Shown piece after piece: positions 46,671-57,223 of a stretch of DNA of 64,000 nt. The DNA is from Planotetraspora silvatica. Its GTDB lineage: Bacteria; Actinomycetota; Actinomycetes; Streptosporangiales; Streptosporangiaceae. A model generated the notes under the pieces. That model was given only the letters and a program-made list of their open reading frames with translations. It had not been told where the DNA came from and made no database searches. The DNA lies in NCBI RefSeq assembly GCF_016863315.1, contig NZ_BOOQ01000013.1, positions 62,001-126,000 of the forward strand, in the 5' to 3' direction. Both the position numbers and the translations under genes were made by a program. Within the stretch, counting starts at the first letter, position 1; each line of letters begins with the position of its first letter.

Positions 46671-48404
46671 TCATCCGACCAGAATGCCGATGGCGTGGTA
46701 GCCCGTCGCGCCATCGGGAGCGGGCGGAGCATAATTCGGCGTCTGGGTGTAGCCGCTCGCATCGGTCGCGCGGACCGTGATGACCCGCTTTCCGGGGGTG
46801 AGGTCCGTCTCGATCGACCACTGCCTCCAGGTGTCCGGGCCGTTCACCTCGGCGAGCTTCGCCTCCCGCCACTCGCCTCCGTCCACCTGGACCTCCACCG
46901 CGGAGATCCCCTTGTGCTGGGCCCAGGCGACTCCGGCGATTATGGTCGGGCCGTGCGGGACGGCGTCGCCGTCTCGGGGGACGTCGATCCGGGACTCCGT
47001 CTTGATCGGGCCCCGCGGAGACCAGCCGCGTGGCGTCCAGTAGGCCTCGTCCTGGTCGAACCGTGTCACCTTGATCTCGGTGATCCACTTCGTGGCGGAC
47101 ACGTAGCCGTACAGGCCGGGGACGACCTGACGGACGGGGAACCCGTGCGCGGCCGGCAGCACCTCGCCGTTCATCGCGACCGCGAGCAGCGCGTCCCTGC
47201 CGTCCATGACGACGTCGACGGGGGTGCCGCAGGTGAAGCCGTCCTGCGAGACGCTCAGCAGCATGTCGGCGTCCGACCTGATCCCCGCGTCGCGGAGCAC
47301 ATCGGCCAGGCGCGCGCCGAGCCAGCGGGCGTTGCCCACGTACGGCCCGCCGACGTCGTTGGACACACAGGTCAGCGTGACGTCCGCCTCCATCAGCGGA
47401 CGCCTGAGCAGGTCGTCGAAGGTGAGCTCGACCGGCTTGTCGACCAGTCCGTGGATCTTCAGCGTCCAGTCGGTCGGATCGACCGAGGGGACGACCAGGG
47501 CGGTGTCCACCCGATAGAAGTCACGGTTGGGCGTGACGAAGGGCGACAGATCCTTGAGGTGCAGGTCCGCACCCGCCGGGATCGGCTTCGCCGCGACGGC
47601 CGGCCGGGGCAACGTCTTCGCGACCGTCCTCCTGGCGAGGTCCACGTCCTTGGAGGCCCCGAGCAGGCGCCCGCCGAACCCGGCGACTCCGGCGACTCCC
47701 ACCCCCACGGCCACGCCGGTCAGCAGGCGCCGGCGGTCGAACGTGTAGAGGGCGTCGCCTGCCCGCATCACGGGCGGCATCTCCGCTGGATGCGGGACCG
47801 GCTCACCCCCGCCCGGCTCGTCTGCGTCCCGCTCATCCTCGCCCGGCTCTCCCTCGTCCGCGTACGGCGGATATTCCGAGTACTCGGGGTCGGTCGTCCA
47901 CGCCGACGTGCCGGCAGCGGCGGGATACTCCTCCGGAAGGTCGTCCCAGTCGTTCAGCTCCACCCGGCGGAACAGCAGGGAGAGCGCCCACGCTCCCGCG
48001 CCTACACCGATGAGGGACGGCAGGATGTCGAACGGCCCCGAGTCGGGCCTGGTGGCCGCGGCCCCCGCTCCGACGAGGCCGAACAGCAGCAGCCCCGTCA
48101 TGCCGTAGCCGACCCTCCGGCGGGAGAGCACGCCGAGACCCGCGGCGATCAGAGCCAGGACCACGACGATGCCGCTGATCAGGACCAACTTGTCGTTCGA
48201 CCCGAAGTTCCTGATGGCCCAGTCCTTGAGCGCGGGCGGGGTCCGGTCGACCGCCGCGCCGCCGACCGCGATCACCGGTGACGCACTCGCGTTGGTCAGT
48301 CCGGCCGCGAGTTGGGCCACGCCGAGCGCCACCGCTCCCGCGACGACCCCGATCACGGCCGCCACCCACTTGGGCAGGCGAGAACCGCCGTCGTCCTTGT
48401 TCAC
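46671..48404 (-). CDS. Membrane-anchored molybdopterin oxidoreductase (sulfite oxidase family)
   Basis: A 577-residue protein. About four membrane helices occupy the first 170 residues (WVAAVIGVVAGAVALGVAQLAAG, LVLISGIVVVLALIAAGLGVL and others). An acidic linker and a further helix (LLTGVAVGVGVAGVAGFG) follow. The SUOX-type catalytic domain has the molybdenum-ligand Cys in VTLTCVSNDVGGPYVGNARW and the dimerisation domain near the end (ISAVEVQVDGGEWREA). The catalytic part should face outside. The substrate is not predictable. The GTG start lacks a ribosome-binding site, and TAGCGT 6 bp before it suggests a leaderless mRNA. Confidence 0.9.
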   Translation of the reverse strand: MNKDDGGSRLPKWVAAVIGVVAGAVALGVAQLAAGLTNASASPVIAVGGAAVDRTPPALKDWAIRNFGSNDKLVLISGIVVVLALIAAGLGVLSRRRVGYGMTGLLLFGLVGAGAAATRPDSGPFDILPSLIGVGAGAWALSLLFRRVELNDWDDLPEEYPAAAGTSAWTTDPEYSEYPPYADEGEPGEDERDADEPGGGEPVPHPAEMPPVMRAGDALYTFDRRRLLTGVAVGVGVAGVAGFGGRLLGASKDVDLARRTVAKTLPRPAVAAKPIPAGADLHLKDLSPFVTPNRDFYRVDTALVVPSVDPTDWTLKIHGLVDKPVELTFDDLLRRPLMEADVTLTCVSNDVGGPYVGNARWLGARLADVLRDAGIRSDADMLLSVSQDGFTCGTPVDVVMDGRDALLAVAMNGEVLPAAHGFPVRQVVPGLYGYVSATKWITEIKVTRFDQDEAYWTPRGWSPRGPIKTESRIDVPRDGDAVPHGPTIIAGVAWAQHKGISAVEVQVDGGEWREAKLAEVNGPDTWRQWSIETDLTPGKRVITVRATDASGYTQTPNYAPPAPDGATGYHAIGILVG

Positions 48405-48450
48405 AGTCGAACGCTACGCCCCACTCGTGCCGGAAGGTCTTACGGGTGGA

Positions 48451-49053
48451 TTACAGGACGACCGATTCGATGACCGGCACGAGGGCGCGAAAAGCCCGGC
48501 CACGATGGCTGATCGCGTCCTTCTCTCCCGCTGACATCTCCGCGGTCGTACGGCTCTCGCCATCCGGAACGAAGATCGGATCGTAACCGAAGCCGTTGGC
48601 TCCCCTGGGCTCACGGATGACGTGGCCGTGCATGGCCCCCTCCACCACGTGCTCCTCGCCCGAAGGCAGCGCGAGCGCGGCCGTACAGGCGAAGTGGCCC
48701 TGGCGGCGGCCGTCGGGGACGTCCGAGATCTGGGCCAGGAGCAGCCACAGGTTGGCGACGTCGTCACCATGCGTGCCGGACCAGCGGGCGGAGAAGATCC
48801 CCGGCATGCCGTTCAGGGCGTCGACGCAGAGCCCGGAGTCGTCGGCGACGGCGAGCAGGCCGCTCTCCCTCGCTACGGCGTGCGCCTTGAGCAGCGCGTT
48901 CTCGGCGAACGTCAGGCCCGTTTCGGCCACGTCGGCGATGTCCGGGAAGTCCTCGAGCCCCACGAGTTCGATCGGCAGGCTGGACTCCTCCAGGATCCTG
49001 CGGAGCTCCACGATCTTGCCGGCGTTCCTGGTCGCCAGAACCACCTTGTTCAT
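48451..49053 (-). CDS. rdgB: XTP/dITP diphosphatase RdgB
   Basis: A 200-residue Ham1-family pyrophosphatase that removes non-canonical purine nucleotides. It begins [20 protein letters not shown] and carries [27 protein letters not shown] and [15 protein letters not shown] 49053 overlaps the rph stop by 4 bp (ATGA); the longer open frame upstream is within rph. It is last in the murI-phosphodiesterase-rph-rdgB operon, the same order as in mycobacteria. Confidence 0.96.
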   Translation of the reverse strand: MNKVVLATRNAGKIVELRRILEESSLPIELVGLEDFPDIADVAETGLTFAENALLKAHAVARESGLLAVADDSGLCVDALNGMPGIFSARWSGTHGDDVANLWLLLAQISDVPDGRRQGHFACTAALALPSGEEHVVEGAMHGHVIREPRGANGFGYDPIFVPDGESRTTAEMSAGEKDAISHRGRAFRALVPVIESVVL

Positions 49054-49778
49054 TCGGTCGCCACCGCGAGCGCCTCGGCCTGCAGGCGGGTCAGCTCCGC
49101 GCAGCCGCCGGCGGCCAGGTCGAGCAGGCCGCTCAGCATCACCCGGTCGAAGGGCGCACCCTCGGCGGTGCCCTGCACCTCGACGAAGTCTCCGGCGCCG
49201 GTCATCACCACGTTCATGTCGGTCTCGGCCTTGACGTCCTCGGTGTAGCAGAGGTCGAGCAGCGGCTCCGAGCCGAGGACGCCGACGGAGACCGCCGCGA
49301 CCGAGGTGACCAGCGGGTCTCCCGGGCACATCTTGCGCTTGCGCATCCAGGCCACGGCGTCGGCGAGCGCGACGTAGGCCCCGGTGATCGCGGCCGTCCG
49401 CGTGCCGCCGTCGGCCTGCAGCACGTCGCAGTCGAGGATGATCGAGTTCTCCCCCAGCGCCTTGTAGTCCACGCAGGCCCGCAGCGAGCGGCCGATCAGC
49501 CGCGAGATCTCGTGGGTCCTGCCACCGATCTTGCCGCGGACCGACTCACGGTCACCGCGCGTGTTGGTGGCGCGGGGCAACATGGCGTACTCGGCCGTCA
49601 CCCAGCCGAGGCCGCTGCCCTTGCGCCATCGGGGCACGCCGCTCTCCACGGAGGCGGCGCACAACACCCGCGTGCCGCCGAACTCGACGAGCACGGAACC
49701 CTCGGCGTGCGCGAGCCAGTTCCGCGTGATGGTCACGGGGCGAAGCTGATCGGGACGACGTCCATCTGAACGAGCCAT
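49050..49778 (-). CDS. rph: Ribonuclease PH
   Basis: A 242-residue phosphorolytic 3'-5' exonuclease that trims tRNA ends ([72 protein letters not shown]). ATG 49778 has AGGGTGA upstream and gives the usual start ([11 protein letters not shown]). It follows the beta-lactamase-fold gene by 5 bp and overlaps rdgB. Confidence 0.96.
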   Translation of the reverse strand: MARSDGRRPDQLRPVTITRNWLAHAEGSVLVEFGGTRVLCAASVESGVPRWRKGSGLGWVTAEYAMLPRATNTRGDRESVRGKIGGRTHEISRLIGRSLRACVDYKALGENSIILDCDVLQADGGTRTAAITGAYVALADAVAWMRKRKMCPGDPLVTSVAAVSVGVLGSEPLLDLCYTEDVKAETDMNVVMTGAGDFVEVQGTAEGAPFDRVMLSGLLDLAAGGCAELTRLQAEALAVATE

Positions 49779-49783
49779 AGGGG

Positions 49784-50536
49784 TCACCCTAGGTCATAGA
49801 CGGCGCCACTCCGAGCCAGCTCCATCCTGCCGGCGAAGCCGCCGCGCGAGGCGTCGTCCAGCACCCTCTTCTGGTCGTTCCAGGGGACGAGATGGGTGAG
49901 GACCAGCGTCTGCGCCCCGGCCCGGGCCGCGTGTTCCGCCGCCTGCCGACCGCTGAGATGGAGACCGGGTGTGAGGCCTGGGCCGTCGACGAAGGATGCC
50001 TCACACAGCAGCACGTCGGCGTCGTGTGCCAGCTTGACGAGCTCGGCGGACTCGCCGGTGTCCGCGGAGTAGGCCACGGAACGGCCGCCGTGGGTGACAC
50101 GGAAGCCGTAGGTCTCGACGGGATGGTTCATCGGAGCGGCCGTCACCTCGAAGGGGCCGATCTCCCGTGTGCCGGGCGAGAGCCGCGCGAAGTCGAAGGA
50201 CTTCTCCATGACCGGTTCGTCGGGCATGCCGTACGCGGCGTTGAGCCGCTGGGCCGCCCCCGCCGGAGCGTGGACGGGCACCCGGGGCAGCGGCCCGGCC
50301 GGCGAGTAGGTGCGGACGACGTGGTAGGAGCACATGTCGAGGCAGTGGTCGGCATGCAGGTGCGACAAGCAGATGGCGTCCACGTCGTAGATCCCCGCGT
50401 AGCGCTGCAGGACCCCCAGCGAACCGTTGCCGAAGTCGAGCAGCATCCGGAATCCCTCGGCCTCCAGCAGATAGCACGACGAGGGGCCCTCCGGGCCGGG
50501 GAAACTCCCCGAACACCCGATGATCGTCAACTTCAC
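49784..50536 (-). CDS. Metallo-beta-lactamase-fold phosphodiesterase, Rv1339-like
   Basis: A 250-residue MBL-fold protein: [26 protein letters not shown], the metal-binding [11 protein letters not shown], later ligands in [21 protein letters not shown] and VLTHLVPW. Its place between murI and rph equals that of M. tuberculosis Rv1339, reported as an atypical cAMP phosphodiesterase. The same activity is plausible but not shown. Its start overlaps the murI stop by 4 bp. Confidence 0.9.
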   Translation of the reverse strand: MKLTIIGCSGSFPGPEGPSSCYLLEAEGFRMLLDFGNGSLGVLQRYAGIYDVDAICLSHLHADHCLDMCSYHVVRTYSPAGPLPRVPVHAPAGAAQRLNAAYGMPDEPVMEKSFDFARLSPGTREIGPFEVTAAPMNHPVETYGFRVTHGGRSVAYSADTGESAELVKLAHDADVLLCEASFVDGPGLTPGLHLSGRQAAEHAARAGAQTLVLTHLVPWNDQKRVLDDASRGGFAGRMELARSGAVYDLG

Positions 50537-51360
50537 GCCGACCTCCCAATGTCGGACTCGTCGCCGACCGCCGCGAGCTCGACCGCCTGGATCTCCGGCC
50601 CGAGGAACCGCTGTCCGAGATGCTCGAACAGAGCGGTGTCACCCGTGGCCCCGAAGCGGTGGAGCGGATCGTCCGCTCCACCGGCCAGCCCCCGGTCGTG
50701 CAGGATGCGATAGACGTCCTTGGCGGTCTCCTCGGCGCTCGACACGAGGGTGACCGTGTCTCCCGCGACGTAGGACAGCGCGCCCGTCAGAAGCGGGTAG
50801 TGCGTGCAGCCCAGGATGAGGGTGTCGCAGCCCGCGTCCTGGATGGGCTTCAGATAACCGCGGATCACATCGATGAGCTCCTCGCTCATCGTCTCGCCCC
50901 GCTCGACGAAGTCCACGAGGAGCGGAGCCGCGACCCCCACCAGTTCGACGTGCGGCGCGGCGGCGAAGGCGTCGTGGTAGGCCATCGATTCGATCGTAGC
51001 CCGCGTGCCGATCACGCCGACTCTGCCGTTCCTTGTCGCCCGCACGGCCCGGCGGGTGGCGGGCTGGATCACCTCGACGACCGGGACCCCGTAACGCTCC
51101 CTGGCGTCCCTGAGCACGGCGGCGCTGGCGCTGTTGCAGGCGATCACCAGCATCTTGACGTCGTGCTCGACCAGGTGGTCCATGACCTCGAGGGCATACC
51201 TCCGGACCTGGGCGATGCGCTTGGGCCCGTAGGGCTGCCGCGCCGTGTCGGCCACGTAGAAGATCGATTCGTGGGGCAGCTGGTCGAGGATCGCCCGGGC
51301 GACGGTCAGACCGCCGACGCCACTGTCGAAGATCCCGATCGCCCCACTGTTGTCCGGCAC
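50533..51360 (-). CDS. murI: Glutamate racemase MurI
   Basis: A 275-residue racemase that supplies D-glutamate for peptidoglycan. It has [24 protein letters not shown], the first catalytic Cys in [10 protein letters not shown] and the second in [11 protein letters not shown]. The GTG at 51360 gives the usual start ([11 protein letters not shown]) but has only a weak site (GGGAAG). The frame is open to a GTG at 51393, and this extra part overlaps a repeat copy (GGATCATGCAC at 51377). It is first in the operon with the phosphodiesterase, rph and rdgB. Confidence 0.95.
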   Translation of the reverse strand: MPDNSGAIGIFDSGVGGLTVARAILDQLPHESIFYVADTARQPYGPKRIAQVRRYALEVMDHLVEHDVKMLVIACNSASAAVLRDARERYGVPVVEVIQPATRRAVRATRNGRVGVIGTRATIESMAYHDAFAAAPHVELVGVAAPLLVDFVERGETMSEELIDVIRGYLKPIQDAGCDTLILGCTHYPLLTGALSYVAGDTVTLVSSAEETAKDVYRILHDRGLAGGADDPLHRFGATGDTALFEHLGQRFLGPEIQAVELAAVGDESDIGRSA

Positions 51361-51376
51361 ACTTCCCAAGGTTAGG

Positions 51377-51564
51377 GGATCATGCACGACCACTCACGGT
51401 AAGAATCCTCACAACCTCCCCCCACCCCCCTTCCCCGGCGTGATCATGCACAGATTCGGTGGCGGCACCGCTGACCTGCCACGATCCCGGCCGTGATCAT
51501 GCACAGGTTCGGAGAAAACGGCCTCACCAGCGGAAACACTCGGCGTGATCATGCAAACAGGCGC
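51377..51564 (+). repeat. Repeat array B, forward units
   Basis: Cores lie at 51377 (GGATCATGCAC, imperfect), 51441, 51494 and 51546, with spacings of 64, 53 and 52 bp. The units at 51441 and 51494 begin TGATCATGCACAG followed by ATTCG or GTTCG, like array A. The spacer after 51441 shares the CTGACCTG element seen in array A (GACCTGG). The array lies between the murI start and the 3' end of the thioesterase gene and should contain the murI promoter. Confidence 0.9.
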
Positions 51565-51601
51565 GGAATCCGAACCGGCGCGGCCGGGCCGTACGGAGGA
51601 G

Positions 51602-52396
51602 TCAGCCTCGTCCCACCCTCGCGAGCTGGCGAGATTGAGCCACCAGACGACCCGCCGAGTCCCACACCTCGACGTCCTCGTCGAACCAGCCGTCGCTGAT
51701 CAGCCTTCCGCTGCCCAAGAGGGTCAGCCATCCGGGGGCCGGCAGCGCGCGCAGGTGCCACGTCAACTCCACCGTGGGCGCCCACCCCCGCGCCCCCGCC
51801 GAGAACACCACTGGCGGCAGCGCGTCGACGGCGAGCGCGAGCACGAACGGATCGGGATCCTGCGTCTCCGCCATCCGGAAATAGGCCCGCGACTCCGGCC
51901 TGCCGGTGGGCTCTCCGGCGAGCCATCCGATCGTCGGCGGATCGAATCGCAACTCCATCTGCGCGTTCAGGTTCATGTTCGATTCGGGCTTGGGGTCCGG
52001 AAGTTTTGTACAGTCGGACAAATCTGGCATGGGGCTCGCCGGCCCGTCCGCCCATTCCGGAGTGGCGGCTGGATCCAATGTGGCCGTCGTCACCAGGGTG
52101 TCGATGAAGGACCGGCCGTCCTGCACCAGCGTCGCCCGGGTCATCGTGGCCGTCCTGCCCGACTTGAGCCGCTCGATCCTGACCGTGGCCGGCCCGGGCA
52201 CCGCGGCCCGGAGGAACTGGGCGCTCGTCGACACCGGGTGCGCGTGCGGCGACTCGTCGACCACCGCCCGCAGAACGGTCGCCAGCAGGTAGCCCCCGTT
52301 CAGCGGCCCGCCGATCGAATATCCGCCATCAAGACACACGTCATAGGTGGTGTCGTCGACCCGGATCGCCTGCGTCGCCTCGTCGAACTTGGTCAC
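51602..52396 (-). CDS. Thioesterase family protein (acyl-CoA thioesterase-like, double hot dog)
   Basis: A 264-residue protein with two hot-dog halves. The first includes GGPLNGGYLLATVLRAV, STSAQFLRAAVPGPATVRIERLKSGRTATMTRATLVQDG. The second includes VELTWHLRALPAPGWL and WDSAGRLVAQSRQLARVG, the usual end of TesB-like thioesterases. It probably hydrolyses an acyl-CoA. It is divergent from the DUF3352 gene across 168 bp of relatively AT-rich sequence. Mycobacteria have nothing like it at this place in the murI-cysM region. Confidence 0.85.
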   Translation of the reverse strand: MTKFDEATQAIRVDDTTYDVCLDGGYSIGGPLNGGYLLATVLRAVVDESPHAHPVSTSAQFLRAAVPGPATVRIERLKSGRTATMTRATLVQDGRSFIDTLVTTATLDPAATPEWADGPASPMPDLSDCTKLPDPKPESNMNLNAQMELRFDPPTIGWLAGEPTGRPESRAYFRMAETQDPDPFVLALAVDALPPVVFSAGARGWAPTVELTWHLRALPAPGWLTLLGSGRLISDGWFDEDVEVWDSAGRLVAQSRQLARVGRG

Positions 52397-52564
52397 AACG
52401 CTCCTCGCACGAAAAACTCAACCGAACCTTGTTCTAGTGAGTACTTTAGCGGAGGTACACGCCTTGTCACGGATATGTGACGCAATCAACTTTGTGACCA
52501 AGATTTCTCCAATTCATTGGCATAATTAGCAGATCATCCGACAAATGCATACGGGGCGTGAACT

Positions 52565-54172
52565 ATGTCTGCCGAAACTCCTCCGGGGGCTTCATTCCCG
52601 GAGAGTCCGGACCCTGATCGGACCATCGAACACCGGACGCCACAGCCCGGACAGGCGACCGCGAACGACGCGCACACCCGGCAACTGCCGTACGGCCAGG
52701 CCGAGGAGCTCGGGTTCAACGCTCCCGACGGGACCGAAGGCGCACCGGCCAAGCGCGGCCGCGGCTGGCTGCTCGCAGCCATCTCCGCCATCGTCGTCGT
52801 CATCCTCGGTGGTGGCGGCGTATGGGCGTTCTCGCAGCTGAGCGGTGGAGGAACTCAGCCGCAGGAGGTGCTGCCCGGCAACGCCATCGCCTACGTACGG
52901 CTGGACCTCGACCCCGCGGCCAACCAGAAGCTGGCCCTGCTGACCATCGCGAGGAAGTTCCCGGGGATCAAGGACTCCCTGAGCGACGACGATCCGCGCA
53001 AGGCCCTTTTCGAGGCCATCAAGGGCGACTCCCCCGACCTGGCGAAGGTCGACTACGCCAAGGACGTCGAGCCCTGGCTCGGCGACCGCGCGGGCCTGGC
53101 CGTACTGTCCTCCGGCGCCGGCAAGGAGCCCGACGTCGCGGCGGCCGTACAGGTGAAGGACGAGGCCGCGGCGCGGGACGGCATCGCCAAGCTGGCCCCC
53201 GGCGACGAATACGGCCTCGCGTTCCGCGACGGTTACGCGATCTTGGCCAAGACGCAGGCGGCGGCCGACGGGTACGCCAAGGCGGCGCCGCTGTCGCAGA
53301 ACGCCCAGTTCAGCGATGACACCTCTGCCGTCGGAGAGCCCGGCGTGATGTCGTTCTGGATGGATCTCGGCGAGCTGGCCGACATGTCGGGCGCCGCCGC
53401 CACCGCGGCCCCGACGGCGCTGGAATCGATCAAGGACATGCGGTTCGCCGGCGCTCTCCGCTTCGACGGCGACTACGCCGAGCTGACGGGGATCACCCGG
53501 GGCGGTGCCGCCAACACCCTCAAGGGGCAGCCGGTAAAGATCGCGGAGCTGCCGGCCTCGACCGTGGGCGCCATCTCGCTCTCCGGCCTCGGTGACGGGT
53601 TCGCGACGCAGTGGCCCAAGATCCAGCAGGCGGCGGAGGCGACCCCTGACGGCCAGACCATCACGAAGAGCCTCGAGCAGTTCCAGCAGCTCTACGGCAT
53701 CTCGGTCCCTGACGACATCGTGACGCTGCTCGGCAAGAGCCTCACGATCGCACTCGACCAGGAGGGCCTCGACGCCCAGCAGCCGAACGTCGGAGCGGTC
53801 CTCACGACCGATCCGGTCAAGGCGCAGGCGGTCGTGACCAAGCTGGAGGCGCTCCTCGCCGGGTCCGGCACCCCGTTGCAGCTCGCCAAGAAGCCCGGCG
53901 ACGGGCAGCTGGTGGTGGCGAGCACGCAGACATACGCGGACAAGCTGGGCACGAAGGGGACACTCGGCGAGAGCGAGAGCTTCAAGCTGGCCGTTCCGGA
54001 CGCGGACGCGGCGAACTACGCCGTGTACGTCGACCTCGACAAGCTCGAACCGCTCTACCTCAGCGGCCTGAAGGGCGAGGAGAAGTCCAACGTCCAGGTG
54101 CTTCGCGCGATCGGGCTGAGCGGGAACTACACGGACGGTACCAGCATGACCCTGCGCGTCCTGTTCAACTGA
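52565..54172 (+). CDS. DUF3352 membrane-anchored protein
   Basis: A 535-residue protein. The first 65 residues are disordered. One membrane helix (GWLLAAISAIVVVILGGGGVWAF) anchors a large external domain that begins VLPGNAIAYVRLDLDPAANQKLALL, the start of DUF3352, and ends GNYTDGTSMTLRVLF. There is no Cys in the external part and no catalytic motif I can recognise. DUF3352 proteins are widespread in actinobacteria and of unknown function. A strong terminator follows. Confidence 0.88.
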   Translation: MSAETPPGASFPESPDPDRTIEHRTPQPGQATANDAHTRQLPYGQAEELGFNAPDGTEGAPAKRGRGWLLAAISAIVVVILGGGGVWAFSQLSGGGTQPQEVLPGNAIAYVRLDLDPAANQKLALLTIARKFPGIKDSLSDDDPRKALFEAIKGDSPDLAKVDYAKDVEPWLGDRAGLAVLSSGAGKEPDVAAAVQVKDEAAARDGIAKLAPGDEYGLAFRDGYAILAKTQAAADGYAKAAPLSQNAQFSDDTSAVGEPGVMSFWMDLGELADMSGAAATAAPTALESIKDMRFAGALRFDGDYAELTGITRGGAANTLKGQPVKIAELPASTVGAISLSGLGDGFATQWPKIQQAAEATPDGQTITKSLEQFQQLYGISVPDDIVTLLGKSLTIALDQEGLDAQQPNVGAVLTTDPVKAQAVVTKLEALLAGSGTPLQLAKKPGDGQLVVASTQTYADKLGTKGTLGESESFKLAVPDADAANYAVYVDLDKLEPLYLSGLKGEEKSNVQVLRAIGLSGNYTDGTSMTLRVLFN

Positions 54173-54197
54173 TCGTTCAGCTGTCCCGGGAACGCCG

Positions 54198-54234
54198 CGA
54201 CCCCGGCATGTGACCCGATCACATGCCGGGGTCG
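54198..54234 (+). terminator. Terminator after the DUF3352 gene
   Basis: A perfect 16-bp stem (54198-54213 with 54219-54234) with a CCCGA loop, 26 bp after the stop. There is no long U tract, as is common in high-GC actinobacteria. Confidence 0.8.
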
Positions 54235-54238
54235 TCCG

Positions 54239-54294
54239 CTTTCATGAGCCTGCTTTCATGAGCCTGCTTTCATAAGCCTGCTTTCATAAGCCTG
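54239..54294. repeat. Four tandem 14-bp repeats abutting array C
   Basis: CTTTCATGAGCCTG occurs twice, followed by CTTTCATAAGCCTG twice (54239-54294). On the minus strand the unit reads CAGGCTTATGAAAG, close to the CAGGTTCGTGAA found just after the core in array A. It therefore looks like a local expansion of part of the 53-bp unit. Confidence 0.9.
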
Positions 54295-55645
<1,351 letters not shown>

Positions 55646-55743
55646 CGCGGCTCAGTCTCCTTGGTCAGTGGTCGTCATGATGTTGGACACCCACCTGATT
55701 GGAACATGGTCAGGCGGAGCGGGATTCCGTCCGGGACGGATTC

Positions 55744-55842
55744 TCAGCGACAGTCGTAGACGACGACGGAGGGGGTGTGCGCGAAAAGGAACCTCTGCAG
55801 GGCAGCGCGGGACGACACGGTACGGATGTCGTCGCGAGGCAT
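55744..55842 (-). CDS. Possible 32-residue small protein between mec+ and cysO
   Basis: The frame begins MPRDDIRTVSSRAALQ, continues with FLFAHTPS and ends VVVYDCR. Its ATG is 9 nt after the stop of the Mec+ gene, so it could be translated by reinitiation; no Shine-Dalgarno sequence is visible. It has a single Cys next to its end. It could be a real small protein or a regulatory leader peptide for cysO-cysM. I recognise no family. The 98 bp between it and cysO hold no other frame of interest. Confidence 0.4.
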   Translation of the reverse strand: MPRDDIRTVSSRAALQRFLFAHTPSVVVYDCR

Positions 55843-55851
55843 GCGGCAAGT

Positions 55852-56265
55852 CTAGCCGTAGGCCTCGACGATCTTGACGTCCTCCTCGGTCACGACGCCG
55901 TCGACGATCCGGTAGGAGCGGAACTGCGGCTCGTCGTAGGCCGTGGAGACCAGGACGTAGTGCGTGTCCGGCTCGGAGGCGTAGCTGATGTCCGTACGCG
56001 AGGGATAGGCCTCGGTCGCGGTGTGCGAGTGGTAGATCACCACCGGCACCTCGTCACGATCGTCCATGTCGCGCCAGACGCGGAACTGCTCATGGGAGTC
56101 GAACCGGTAGAACGTCGGGGAACGCTCGGCGTTGTCCATCTGGATGAACCGCTCGGGGCGGTCGGACCCCTCAGGCCCGGCCACGACGCCGCAGGCCTCG
56201 TCCGGATGGTCCGCGCGGGCGTGAGCCACGATGGCGTCGACCAGCTCACGGGAAATCGTCAGCAT
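55852..56265 (-). CDS. JAMM/MPN+ metallopeptidase, Mec+-like
   Basis: A 137-residue JAB1/MPN+ domain protein with the full zinc signature: HSHTATEAYPSRTD (HxH-x7-S-x2-D), and an upstream Glu in PDEACGVV. Its mycobacterial counterpart Mec+ (Rv1334) cuts newly made cysteine from the CysO C-terminus. Here it may also trim the Ala-Arg tail. ATG 56265 (MLTISRELVDAI) is the probable start; an in-frame start at 56295 would overlap the DUF2017 gene. It is directly between DUF2017 and cysO. Confidence 0.92.
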   Translation of the reverse strand: MLTISRELVDAIVAHARADHPDEACGVVAGPEGSDRPERFIQMDNAERSPTFYRFDSHEQFRVWRDMDDRDEVPVVIYHSHTATEAYPSRTDISYASEPDTHYVLVSTAYDEPQFRSYRIVDGVVTEEDVKIVEAYG

Positions 56266-56275
56266 GCCGGGAAAA

Positions 56276-56800
56276 CTACCAAAGGGCCCGGACAAGGGTG
56301 TCCTGAAGGTAGGTCAGCCAGTCGTAGGTCACGAACGCCGGATAACGCGGATCGTCCTCGGACATGCCTGCGATCTCCTCGTGGACCTCCTCCGTCACCT
56401 CCAGCCGGACGCCGAGCGCGAGCCGCACATCGTTGATCGCGCGCAACCAGGCCATGGCCTGGTCGGCGGTGAGCTGCACCTTCCCGGGCTCGACCGTCTC
56501 CAGCAACGTCGCGGCGTCGGCCCGCTTCCCGTCGCGCAGCGTCGCCTCGGTGTAGCGGCGGAACTCACCCGCCGCCTTGTCGTCGTCCGCGTACGCCGCG
56601 GGGAACAGCCGGGCCAGCACCGGATCCGACGGCGTCTCGGGCGACCCGATGCCCAGAGCCCGCTCGAGGGGGTCGTCGCCCGTCGCGCCGGGCTCCACAA
56701 GATCGAGAACCTGGGATACCAGGGAGACGAGGAGCGAGACCTCGCCGGCGTCGAGTTTGACGGACACGCCCTTGCCCGACGACTTGAAACCCGTGCTCAT
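56276..56800 (-). CDS. DUF2017 protein
   Basis: A 174-residue helical protein (VSLLVSLVSQVLDLV, RYTEATLRDGKRADAATLLETV, MAWLRAINDVRLALGVRLEV). It is the counterpart of M. tuberculosis Rv1332 and always lies next to clpS in actinobacteria. The function is unknown; the constant neighbourhood hints at a tie with Clp proteolysis or cysteine synthesis. ATG 56800 starts MSTGFKSSGKGVSVKLD; the open frame begins earlier at 56845 with an Arg-rich stretch. Confidence 0.88.
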   Translation of the reverse strand: MSTGFKSSGKGVSVKLDAGEVSLLVSLVSQVLDLVEPGATGDDPLERALGIGSPETPSDPVLARLFPAAYADDDKAAGEFRRYTEATLRDGKRADAATLLETVEPGKVQLTADQAMAWLRAINDVRLALGVRLEVTEEVHEEIAGMSEDDPRYPAFVTYDWLTYLQDTLVRALW

Positions 56801-56896
56801 CGGCCCGGCCCTCGCCCGCATGACTGCCCGCACCGATGCCCGCACGATCGCCCGGACCGATGCCTGCCCGCATGAACGCTCGACGCGCCGCCCACG

Positions 56897-57184
56897 TCAG
56901 GAGTCCCGCTGGACGGTGGCCCACAGGCCGTAGGAATGCAGAATCTGGACGTCGCGCTCCATCTCCTCGCGCGCGCCGCTGGCGACGACGGCCCTGCCCT
57001 TGTGGTGAACGTCCATCATCAGCTTCTCCGCCTTCTCCCGCGGATAGCCGAACACCGCTTGGAAGACATATGTGACGTACGACATTAAATTCACCGGGTC
57101 GTTCCAGACGATCGTCAGCCAAGGCAAGTCTGGCCGCACGTCCGTCGACGGACGCTCGACCTCGGCCGGAGCGGTACTACCCAC
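56897..57184 (-). CDS. clpS: ATP-dependent Clp protease adaptor ClpS
   Basis: A 95-residue adaptor with [26 protein letters not shown], the Asp-Pro-Val-Asn segment and the helix that hold N-degron residues, and [14 protein letters not shown]. It delivers N-end-rule substrates to the Clp ATPase. GTG 57184 was chosen because it gives the usual length and has AGGA about 8 nt upstream; other in-frame GTGs at 57199 and 57223 are possible. It is divergent from pncB across a very short region. Confidence 0.92.
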   Translation of the reverse strand: MGSTAPAEVERPSTDVRPDLPWLTIVWNDPVNLMSYVTYVFQAVFGYPREKAEKLMMDVHHKGRAVVASGAREEMERDVQILHSYGLWATVQRDS

Positions 57185-57223
57185 AGGACCATCCTGCACC
57201 ACGCCGGTCGTAGTCTTCGACAC

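Noticed and set aside
48838-49329. An N-terminal extension of RdgB by 92 residues
   Set aside because: The added part overlaps rph and is Arg/Gly-rich. The ATG at 49053 with an ATGA overlap gives the exact family start.
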